Positions 34,759-42,419 of a DNA stretch of 64,000 bases are shown here, piece by piece. A program made the translations under genes and the position numbers. This stretch comes from Christiangramia flava JLT2011 (GTDB lineage: Bacteria > Bacteroidota > Bacteroidia > Flavobacteriales > Flavobacteriaceae). Under the pieces are notes generated by a model. The model made no database searches. It was not told where the DNA came from and saw nothing but the letters and a program-made list of their open reading frames with translations. The stretch's first letter is position 1. Every line of letters starts with the position of its first letter. The stretch covers positions 3,868,001 to 3,932,000 of the forward strand of contig NZ_CP016359.1 in NCBI RefSeq assembly GCF_001951155.1, written 5' to 3'.

Positions 34759-37700
34759 TTAGATGGTATCGGCATCTCGGGCGATCTCATTTTTCGCTTT
34801 CTTGGCATAATGTTTTTGGTACTTCCAGTAAGAAATCCCTCCTAAAACGAGTACTCCCGCAAATGTATAATACACAAAAGTTGGGGTGATCACCTTATCC
34901 CCACTCGCGTAAGAGTGTAGTCCCGCCAGGTAAAAATTCACACCAAAATAGGTCATCATAACGGAAGAATACGTGATGACCGACATGAAGTTAAAGGTCC
35001 ACCGTCCCCTCAATCCAGGAACCAGTCGCATATGTATCACAAAAGCATAAAGCATGATACTGATGAGCGCCCAGGTTTCTTTCGGATCCCAGCCCCAGTA
35101 ACGTCCCCAGCTTTCATTAGCCCATTGCCCACCCAGGAAGTTTCCTATTGTAAGCATGACCAGTCCAACTGTTAGAGCCAGCTCGTTGATGATCGTAATC
35201 TCCCGGATATTCAACAGCATTTTCTTCTTATTCTTTTCCGTGGTCATAATCATCAAAAGCAGGGCGACAACTCCCAGGATCATTCCCAGTGTAAGAGGTC
35301 CATAACTTCCAACGATCACTGAAACGTGTATCATCAGCCAGTAACTATCCAGTACCGGCTGCAGATTGGCAATCGCAGGATCTGTCCAGTTACCATGCGC
35401 GATCATCAAAACGATCGCCGCCACGAAGGCCGTAGAAGCAATCGTTAGATTACTTTTTCTTCCGAAGGCCAAACCAAAGAACATCGTTGCCCAGGCTACG
35501 TAGATCATCGATTCGTAGGCATCACTCCAGGGTGCGTGACCGGAAATATACCAGCGCACGGCAAGCCCAACGGTATGCAAGGCGAATAATATGATGATGG
35601 CGGCGATACTCAAATAGATCAGTCCGCGAATAAATTTATTATCGTAAAAGATATGCAGGATCACAAAAATAAGCATGAGGACCCCGGCAAGCATATACAT
35701 CCAGTACAGGCTTTTGAAAACGTCATATTTATTATAAGTGATCTCGGCGTTTACTTTTTCTGCCGAAGGCATTACATCAGCTCCAAATTTCTGCTGATAA
35801 TCTTTCATGGCCTGGAGATATTCATCGGCCTTGCTGTAATCACCGGTTTGACGAGCCTTCTGTAGCGCTCCCATATACATCGGCATGATCTGACGCGTGA
35901 AAACGGAGTCCATTCCTTTGAGATTGGCTTCCCCCACTTCAGGATAGGAGATCCATTTGTTATTTTCATCCCCTGGAATTGGAAAAATCTTCAAGACCCT
36001 ACCTTCCAGTGCACGGTACCAAAGATTGACTTTTTTATCAGTTTTGATAAAATCTTTCTGGAACTGGTTTGGCACCCCGGCTTTGTATGCTTCTTCTAGA
36101 TAGGGTGACAGCTTATAGGATCCTCTTTCATCAAAAAAGTCGGTAAGTGCCAGGAATTTCTTCCCTTTTTCCACGCCAAGAATCCTGTGCAGGCTATCGT
36201 TGTGTTTTTCAACATGCACGATCGGCGCATTGTACCAAAACATAGGATTTTCAGTAAGTGAAATTAAAACCTGGTCTGAAGACAAGCCTTCATAGGTATC
36301 AGTTTTGCTCAGTTTCCGAAGTAATTCTGAAGAATAGGTATTGGCCGGTTTCATTCGCCCGCCTGCATCCTGAATGATCAGTCTTCCGAATTTTGCCGCG
36401 TGTTCGGGACTTACGGCATTAGCCTTCAGGATACTGTCAATATAAGACTTTTTGATGCGTACATGGTCGTGATCGTCCTGTTGCTGGTTTTGCGCAGGAA
36501 CTTCAGCAATCGTATCGGCTGTTCTTTGCGCGGCTTCTTCCGGAGCTGGCTGTTGTGCATTTCCGGCTACTGAAAGTCCTATCAGCAACAGCAGGGTCGA
36601 TAATGTCTTCTTTTTGGCTTTTACTTTTTCCAGCATTTGTTTCAGGTTTCCGAAGCGGGAATTTTTATCAAATAAGATCCACATCAAGCCGAAATACAGC
36701 AGAAAATAGCCCAAATATGTGATCCAGGTTCCCCAACGATCATGGTTAACCGAAAGTACCGTTCCTTTCTCATCTGGTTGGAAACTGGACTGGAAAAAGC
36801 GGTAACCGCTGTGATCGAGCACATGATTCATGTAGATCTCGTAAGGTTGCGCCTCTTTGCCTTCTTCCACAATCTCCACTTTACTTTTAAAAGAGGAATA
36901 ACCAGGCGTTTCACGATCAGCAGTTCCGGGATATTTTTCAGCTATAAAATCATCGAGTTTCAAAGCGAATGGCAGTTCCCGTTCTTTTGAACCGTAATTC
37001 AGGTAAATGTCGAGTCCGGCAAGTTCGATCTTTTGAGGATCGGCTGCAATACCTTTGGAACCTAACATGGTAAGGGTTTCTGATTCGCCTTCCGAAGAAA
37101 CTTTCAAAGTCACAGCGTCCATATCTTCCTTCTTTCTGGGCTTGGTGGGAACGACATCATATTTTCCACGAACTACGGGATCGGGCACCACGAACTGAAA
37201 ATTCCCAAGATTATACAGGGAGCGCAGCATGAGCGTTTGAGTAGAATCGGCGATCAAAGTACCCTGTTTTTGATCGGCCATCCTCATGTAATCGCCTTCA
37301 AAAGGAGAATTTATGGTGTATTCGCCAGCCTCGTTCACGAAAATATTGATCGCACCGTCTTTCGGATTATTGTAAGAAAAAATAATGTTGTGAATATTAC
37401 TGATTTCGCCCTCCTTCAAATAATGATCGTGCCTGGTTCCACCTCCAGACTCCACAACTTTCAGGTAATTCTCTCCATCTTCAGTTGGAACCAGTGTTTC
37501 CTCGGCTCCTTTAATGAAATTCGTAAGTTCGAATGTGACCGGCTGCCCGTTAAAATCAGTGTTCAGTACATAATCATTATCTACCTCGGGGCCAAACAGA
37601 ACTTCATCCTGCAACACGCGCCTCCTGGGCTGGCCATCGATCTCTCCATCGATAAAGAAGGTGAAATAGGTTTCTTCTGATAAAAATTTATTGGTGGTCT

Positions 37701-38031
37701 CCCCTTCCCTGATCGGCATGATCCCCTCATAGCTGATGTATCGCGTAATAAATGCACCAATCAGGATCAGGATGAAAGCCAGGTGCAGCAACAATGTGCT
37801 CCATTTTTCGCGTTTATGAAGGTTGTATCTCTTGATGTTTCCAATAAAATTGATGAGCAGGAACACCATGATCCCTTCAAACCACCAGGTATTGTAGATC
37901 AGGATTCTTGCGGTTTCAATGCTATACCAACTTTCTATAAAAGTGCCCATGGCCATGGCGACTGCAAATACTAAAAGTAGGACGGCCATTATACGGGTAG
38001 AAAAAATTACTGAAGCTATTTTTTTCTCCAT
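34759..38031 (-). CDS. cytochrome c biogenesis protein CcsBA (ResB-CcsA fusion)
   Basis: This 1090-residue system II haem lyase joins haem to apocytochrome c at the periplasmic face. The N-terminal half is ResB/CcsB-like (about four helices and a large periplasmic domain). A central periplasmic segment (about 470-780) is typical of the Bacteroidota fusion. The C-terminal half is CcsA with the haem-binding tryptophan-rich motif WGRYWGWDPKETWAL near residue 975 and several external histidines. A TTG at 38055 would lengthen the frame by eight residues, but a TAAATTTG promoter element overlaps it, so ATG at 38031 (MEKKIAS) is the start. Confidence 0.93.
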   Translation of the reverse strand: MEKKIASVIFSTRIMAVLLLVFAVAMAMGTFIESWYSIETARILIYNTWWFEGIMVFLLINFIGNIKRYNLHKREKWSTLLLHLAFILILIGAFITRYISYEGIMPIREGETTNKFLSEETYFTFFIDGEIDGQPRRRVLQDEVLFGPEVDNDYVLNTDFNGQPVTFELTNFIKGAEETLVPTEDGENYLKVVESGGGTRHDHYLKEGEISNIHNIIFSYNNPKDGAINIFVNEAGEYTINSPFEGDYMRMADQKQGTLIADSTQTLMLRSLYNLGNFQFVVPDPVVRGKYDVVPTKPRKKEDMDAVTLKVSSEGESETLTMLGSKGIAADPQKIELAGLDIYLNYGSKERELPFALKLDDFIAEKYPGTADRETPGYSSFKSKVEIVEEGKEAQPYEIYMNHVLDHSGYRFFQSSFQPDEKGTVLSVNHDRWGTWITYLGYFLLYFGLMWILFDKNSRFGNLKQMLEKVKAKKKTLSTLLLLIGLSVAGNAQQPAPEEAAQRTADTIAEVPAQNQQQDDHDHVRIKKSYIDSILKANAVSPEHAAKFGRLIIQDAGGRMKPANTYSSELLRKLSKTDTYEGLSSDQVLISLTENPMFWYNAPIVHVEKHNDSLHRILGVEKGKKFLALTDFFDERGSYKLSPYLEEAYKAGVPNQFQKDFIKTDKKVNLWYRALEGRVLKIFPIPGDENNKWISYPEVGEANLKGMDSVFTRQIMPMYMGALQKARQTGDYSKADEYLQAMKDYQQKFGADVMPSAEKVNAEITYNKYDVFKSLYWMYMLAGVLMLIFVILHIFYDNKFIRGLIYLSIAAIIILFALHTVGLAVRWYISGHAPWSDAYESMIYVAWATMFFGLAFGRKSNLTIASTAFVAAIVLMIAHGNWTDPAIANLQPVLDSYWLMIHVSVIVGSYGPLTLGMILGVVALLLMIMTTEKNKKKMLLNIREITIINELALTVGLVMLTIGNFLGGQWANESWGRYWGWDPKETWALISIMLYAFVIHMRLVPGLRGRWTFNFMSVITYSSVMMTYFGVNFYLAGLHSYASGDKVITPTFVYYTFAGVLVLGGISYWKYQKHYAKKAKNEIARDADTI

Positions 38032-38052
38032 GAAGAACGGATTTTTCGGGTG

Positions 38053-38060
38053 CAAATTTA
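38053..38060 (-). promoter_or_regulatory. candidate -7 promoter element for ccsBA
   Basis: On the minus strand TAAATTTG matches TAnnTTTG, 21 bases before the ATG at 38031. It decides between the two possible starts. Confidence 0.5.
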
Positions 38061-38155
38061 AGTATTAAAATTTAGTTAACACCGGTAAAATCTGAGCAAT
38101 ATCGGCTCTACACCTGTTAATTTCGCCAGGCATATTTTTTTGGTAATTTAGCGGC

Positions 38156-38917
38156 ATGATGAAAATCGCATTATTCGGTGCAGGAAATGTGGCCAGCCAT
38201 TTATATCGGGCTTTTTCTGAAGGGAATTACGCAACTGTGAGTCAGTTATTTAGTCGGGATCCCGCGAAGGCCGACTTTGTTTCTTCGGAAACCGAAGTGA
38301 TTGCTGATTATGCGCAACTGAAGGACGCTGATTTGTACCTGCTAGCGGTTAGTGATGATGGGATTGCCGAAATTGCCGAAAAACTGGAAGATCGCGGAAA
38401 CCTTGTGGCTCATACTTCAGGCAGTACCGGTATGGAAGTCCTGAAGAAATTTCAGCAGCATGGAGTTTTTTATCCGCTGCAAACATTTTCAAAAAATCGG
38501 GAGCTCGATTACCGCACAATTCCTTTTTGTCTGGAAGCTAATTCCGAAGAAAACCTGGAAGAACTGAAGGACCTGGCAAAAAGTATTTCTGAAGCTATTT
38601 ACGAGGTCAATTCCGATCAGCGGAGGGGATTGCACCTTTCAGCCGTATTTGTAAATAATTTCAGCAACCACCTTTTCACTTTAGGAAATTCCATTTGCAA
38701 AGACAAAAATCTGGATTTCAAAATATTGCAACCTTTAATTAAAGAAACAGTTTCCAAACTGGATGTGTTATTGCCTGCCGATGCTCAAACAGGTCCGGCA
38801 CTGCGAAACGACCAGGAAACCATTCAAAAACATCTCAATTCATTGACCGGTGATCGAAAGCTGGTCTATAAAACCCTAACCGATTCTATTCAAAAATTCC
38901 ATGGAAAAAAGCTATAA
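38156..38917 (+). CDS. Rossmann-like and DUF2520 domain protein
   Basis: This 253-residue protein has an N-terminal dinucleotide fold (IALFGAGNVASHLYRAF) and a C-terminal helical DUF2520 domain with HTSGSTGMEVL and YPLQTFSK. It resembles F420/NADP-dependent reductases and pyrroline carboxylate reductases, but no reaction is established. It opens a plus-strand operon. Its last 17 bases overlap the start of the KdsC-like gene, which implies coupled translation. The frame has two starting methionines (38156 and 38159). Confidence 0.87.
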   Translation: MMKIALFGAGNVASHLYRAFSEGNYATVSQLFSRDPAKADFVSSETEVIADYAQLKDADLYLLAVSDDGIAEIAEKLEDRGNLVAHTSGSTGMEVLKKFQQHGVFYPLQTFSKNRELDYRTIPFCLEANSEENLEELKDLAKSISEAIYEVNSDQRRGLHLSAVFVNNFSNHLFTLGNSICKDKNLDFKILQPLIKETVSKLDVLLPADAQTGPALRNDQETIQKHLNSLTGDRKLVYKTLTDSIQKFHGKKL

Positions 38918-39419
38918 AGAACACCTGAACAAGATCAATACCTTTGTATTTGACGTGGATGGCGTATTAACCGATGGTTCCATCCAGATTTCGACCAGCG
39001 GAGAACTGCTGCGAACCATGAACACCAAAGATGGGTACGCCATGAAAATGGCTCATAAAGCCGGTTATACCGTTTGCATTATCAGCGGCGGGAAAAATGA
39101 AGGTGTTCGTGCCAGGCTTCGGGATTTGGGGATCACTGATATTTACCTGGGAGTAGATGATAAAGTGGAGCAAATGGACGAGTTCTTTGATATCTACGGC
39201 ATTCAGCCAGAGGAAGTCCTGTACATGGGTGATGATATTCCTGATCTTTACCCGATGAAACTGGTGGGCCTGCCATCCTGCCCGCAGGATGCCGCACCTG
39301 AAGTGAAAGCGATCTCTTTATACGTTTCCCACAAAAAAGGAGGTGAAGGTTGCGTTCGCGACGTGATTGAACAGGTCATGAAGGTTCAGGGAAAATGGAT
39401 CTCAAAAGACCAGAAATAA
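38901..39419 (+). CDS. KdsC-family HAD phosphatase (3-deoxy-D-manno-octulosonate 8-phosphate phosphatase-like)
   Basis: This 172-residue HAD superfamily, subclass III protein has the nucleophile Asp18 and Asp20 in FDVDGVLTDGS, Ser in CIISGG, and MGDDIPDL as the late metal-binding motif. KdsC removes phosphate from KDO-8-phosphate in lipopolysaccharide synthesis; kdsB is also in this window at 57780-58526, supporting a KDO role. Members of this family can also act on other sugar acid phosphates. Confidence 0.88.
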   Translation: MEKSYKEHLNKINTFVFDVDGVLTDGSIQISTSGELLRTMNTKDGYAMKMAHKAGYTVCIISGGKNEGVRARLRDLGITDIYLGVDDKVEQMDEFFDIYGIQPEEVLYMGDDIPDLYPMKLVGLPSCPQDAAPEVKAISLYVSHKKGGEGCVRDVIEQVMKVQGKWISKDQK

Positions 39420-39420
39420 G

Positions 39421-40335
39421 ATGTTGAAATACTTCAAACTGGTTCGGGCGGGAAACCTGCTCTTCATTGCACTCACGATGTACCTCGTGAAATATGGCCT
39501 TTTTCATCCGTTTCAGGTTCCTATCACGTTAAACTTTCTTGGAATTACTCTGCTGGTTCTGGCGGTAATTTTTGTCGCTGCAGCTGGCTACATCATCAAT
39601 GATCTTTATGATGTAAAAGCTGACCAGACCAACCGGCCAGATCGCACACTGGTAAACAACCAGATTTCTGAAAAGACGGCTTATAATCTCTTCTTCATTT
39701 TCAATATTTTGGGAGTTTTGTTAGGTTTTTATATGTCTAACCTTATCGGCCGACCCGGATTTACAGCATTTTTCATTCTCGGTTCTGCCGCCCTTTACAT
39801 CTATAATTCCCAGCTTCAGCAAACTTTACTGGTAGGAAATTTTATCGTTAGTCTCATTATTGGTCTGGTGCCTGTTGGTGTGGGACTTTACGATCTTTTG
39901 CCGGCCATTACCCCTGAAAACCAGGCAACCCAATCTACCATTTTCTCCATTTTGGTAGATTACGGGATCTTTGCTTTCCTGATCAATTTCATTAGGGAGA
40001 TCGTTAAAGACCAGGAAGATGTAGATGGCGATTACAACGCGGGATACCAGACGCTCTCCTTAAACCTGGGTAAAGACCGCGTTAATAAGATCCTTGCCGT
40101 GCTCAGTGTCTTACCCATCGCTTTCCTGATCTATTATATTTATGAATACCTTTTCGATACGATCGCTGCAGTCATGTATGTGTTGCTCTTATTAGTGGGG
40201 CCACTGCTCTATTTTGCGATCAATATCTGGAATGCGAATAAAAAGAAAGAATACACCAGGCTGAGCAAATTGCTGAAAATCGTCATGTTTTTCGGACTTA
40301 TTTCCATAGGCCTGCTTCAATTTATACTCATTTAA
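39421..40335 (+). CDS. UbiA-family prenyltransferase (geranylgeranylglycerol-phosphate geranylgeranyltransferase-like)
   Basis: This 304-residue intramembrane enzyme has about eight or nine helices. The first aspartate-rich motif is NDLYDVKADQTNRPDR (residues 60-75, NDxxDxxxD) and the second is DQEDVDGDYNAG. It attaches a prenyl group to an acceptor. The closest common annotation in flavobacteria is the archaeal-type digeranylgeranylglyceryl phosphate synthase, but the acceptor cannot be read from the sequence. It starts one base after the KdsC-like gene and overlaps maf by one base. Confidence 0.85.
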   Translation: MLKYFKLVRAGNLLFIALTMYLVKYGLFHPFQVPITLNFLGITLLVLAVIFVAAAGYIINDLYDVKADQTNRPDRTLVNNQISEKTAYNLFFIFNILGVLLGFYMSNLIGRPGFTAFFILGSAALYIYNSQLQQTLLVGNFIVSLIIGLVPVGVGLYDLLPAITPENQATQSTIFSILVDYGIFAFLINFIREIVKDQEDVDGDYNAGYQTLSLNLGKDRVNKILAVLSVLPIAFLIYYIYEYLFDTIAAVMYVLLLLVGPLLYFAINIWNANKKKEYTRLSKLLKIVMFFGLISIGLLQFILI

Positions 40336-40925
40336 TGCTACTGAAAGAACTACTGAAAGATCACGAGGTCATCCTGGCATCCGGCTCCCCGAGAAGGCAC
40401 CGGTTCATGGAGCAACTTGAAATCCCTTTTAAATCAGACGTTAGACCCATAAACGAAGTTTTTCCGACGCATTTAAAGGGAGAAGCAATCACAGCATATT
40501 TGGCAAAATTGAAAGCTGAAGCCTTCGATGACCTTGCAGCCCGCCAGATCCTGATCACCAGCGATACGATCGTTTATTTGAATGAAAAGGCTATGGGCAA
40601 ACCGCAGGATCACGCCGAAGCGGTGCAAATGATCAGCGCTCTTTCAGGAAAAAAGCACGAGGTTATCAGCTCGGTTTGTTTTACCACTAAAAACGACCAG
40701 AAGACCATTTCTTTTACTACTGAAGTGACTTTCCGCCAACTGGAACGAGATGAGATCGAACACTATGTTGCTACCTACAAACCATTTGATAAAGCCGGTG
40801 GATATGCCATCCAGGAATGGATTGGTTTGGTGGGTATCACCTCGATCACCGGCAGCTATTTCAATGTCGTGGGTATGCCCACACACCTGGTTTATACCAC
40901 GTTAAAAGAAATGCTGAGTCAATAA
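40335..40925 (+). CDS. maf: Maf family nucleotide pyrophosphatase
   Basis: This 196-residue house-cleaning enzyme hydrolyses dTTP, UTP or modified nucleotides to monophosphates. The motif LASGSPRRHRFME, SDTIVYLNEKAMGKP and FDKAGGYAIQEW are characteristic. It overlaps the prenyltransferase stop (TAATG). Confidence 0.93.
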   Translation: MLLKELLKDHEVILASGSPRRHRFMEQLEIPFKSDVRPINEVFPTHLKGEAITAYLAKLKAEAFDDLAARQILITSDTIVYLNEKAMGKPQDHAEAVQMISALSGKKHEVISSVCFTTKNDQKTISFTTEVTFRQLERDEIEHYVATYKPFDKAGGYAIQEWIGLVGITSITGSYFNVVGMPTHLVYTTLKEMLSQ

Positions 40926-40945
40926 ATTCGTATCTTTCGTTAAAA

Positions 40946-41827
40946 ATGGCACTCCGATTTTTTTACATTTTTATAGCTCTGGCCTTTCTCTCCTGCGGAA
41001 ATGACCAAGAGCCAGCAAGCCGCGAATTATCTTCAGAATTCCAGGATTACTGGTTTAGCGGAAAAGCCGAGATCACTACCTATAAACTACAACAGGCCCG
41101 GTACGGGGAAATTCGGAAAGGTCACGCCAGCCTGATCTACGTAACCGAAGATTTTTTGCCCGGCGAGCAGGTCAAAGCTAACCAGGCAGGCGAAAAAAAC
41201 ATTCCAGTCCTGAAACTAAACGCCACCAAAAAATTTGTTACCGGAATTTACCCTTACAGTATAATGCAAAGTACGTTTCAGCCTTTGTATCATACCGGTC
41301 ATGCACTAAAAATTTCGGCATCCATTCAGGAGTGGTGCGGCCAGGTTTATATGCAGCTGAATAATCGCGATACCTACGAGATCGTGCTCCACTCCTATTT
41401 CCAGGGAGAAGCCGATAAAAATTTACAAATAGACAAAGCTGACCTGGAAAATGAGATCTGGACACAGGTTCGTATTCAGCCAGACAGCCTGCCAACCGGC
41501 GATTTTGAAATGATCCCTTCTTTGGAATACCTGCGGCTGAGTCACCAGCCGGTTCAGACCTATAAAGCTTTCGGTGAAATATATACTGCTGAAAACTTCA
41601 ATGTCTACAGGCTTACTTACAAAGAGCTTCAGCGAACACTCAAGATCTATTACACCAAAACATTTCCTTTCAGTATTGAAAAATGGGAAGAAACCACTAC
41701 CTCTCCTGAAGGAAAATCCCTTACCACCAGCGCTGTAAAAATGGCCAGCCTAAAAACTGATTACTGGACCAAAAACGCCAATAAAAATCTATCTTTGCGC
41801 GATAGTTTGAAGTTGACTTATGAATGA
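40946..41827 (+). CDS. lipoprotein of unknown function, Maf-linked
   Basis: This 293-residue protein has a lipoprotein signal peptide with lipobox LSCG (cysteine at residue 16 or so, MALRFFYIFIALAFLSCGN). The rest is a soluble domain with no motif known to me (QDYWFSGKAEITTYKLQQARYG near its start). I recall that homologues in flavobacteria are sometimes labelled septum formation inhibitor Maf, apparently only because of the neighbouring gene; the sequence shows no Maf fold. The frame is open upstream into maf, but only ATG 40946 gives a signal peptide. It overlaps the MscS gene by eight bases. Confidence 0.82.
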   Translation: MALRFFYIFIALAFLSCGNDQEPASRELSSEFQDYWFSGKAEITTYKLQQARYGEIRKGHASLIYVTEDFLPGEQVKANQAGEKNIPVLKLNATKKFVTGIYPYSIMQSTFQPLYHTGHALKISASIQEWCGQVYMQLNNRDTYEIVLHSYFQGEADKNLQIDKADLENEIWTQVRIQPDSLPTGDFEMIPSLEYLRLSHQPVQTYKAFGEIYTAENFNVYRLTYKELQRTLKIYYTKTFPFSIEKWEETTTSPEGKSLTTSAVKMASLKTDYWTKNANKNLSLRDSLKLTYE

Positions 41828-42356
41828 TATCGTTTTAAATTATCGGGAAGAACTGGTCTATTCGCTCATCGTTCTCGTGATCCTTATCTTTATCCAGTTC
41901 ATACTGAAGAAAGCCGCGAACAAGGTTGGAAAGAAAAGTGAGATCAACATCACCAGAACCCGACTCATGTTCAAATACATCAATATCCTGGTGGTGCTGA
42001 TAGCGGCATTTCTCATGGCGCTGGCCTGGGGCGTGGGCATTGCCGAACTGGCACTGATCTTTTCTTCGGTCTTTGCCGTAATTGGTGTCGCGCTCTTCGC
42101 GATCTGGTCCATTCTGAGCAATATCACTTCCGGTATCATTCTCTTTTTCTCTTTTCCATATAAAATTGGAGATACCATAAAAATTCATGATAAGGATCTG
42201 CCGGTCGAAGCGGTCATTGAAGACATTAAGGCTTTTCACCTGCACTTGCGTACACGCGAGGGCGAACTCATCACTTACCCCAACAACCTGATTTTACAGA
42301 AAGCGGTTTCCCTGATCGAACACAGCGATTTTGATGAAGGCAAGGATGCCCTTTAA
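41820..42356 (+). CDS. short MscS-like mechanosensitive channel
   Basis: This 178-residue protein has three hydrophobic segments (about 14-30, 50-70 and 76-115), the last being the pore helix plus FFSFPYKIGDTI, then the MscS beta domain (EGELITYPNNLILQKAV). It stops soon after the beta domain and lacks the alpha/beta vestibule domain of E. coli MscS. Such proteins relieve turgor during osmotic downshock. It is the last gene before a new promoter at 42396. Confidence 0.87.
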   Translation: MNDIVLNYREELVYSLIVLVILIFIQFILKKAANKVGKKSEINITRTRLMFKYINILVVLIAAFLMALAWGVGIAELALIFSSVFAVIGVALFAIWSILSNITSGIILFFSFPYKIGDTIKIHDKDLPVEAVIEDIKAFHLHLRTREGELITYPNNLILQKAVSLIEHSDFDEGKDAL

Positions 42357-42395
42357 TTAATCGGTAAAAATTCGGGGAGGAGGAATGAAAGTTTT

Positions 42396-42403
42396 TATAT
42401 TTG
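42396..42403 (+). promoter_or_regulatory. candidate -7 promoter element for the PIG-L operon
   Basis: TATATTTG matches TAnnTTTG, 16 bases before the ATG at 42420. It suggests that the four genes from 42420 to 47687 can be transcribed separately from the upstream genes. Confidence 0.5.
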
Positions 42404-42419
42404 GTAAAACTCAAATTCC

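Noticed and set aside
34759..38055. CcsBA starting at TTG 38055
   Set aside because: A -7 promoter element overlaps that codon and ATG 38031 gives the normal N-terminus.
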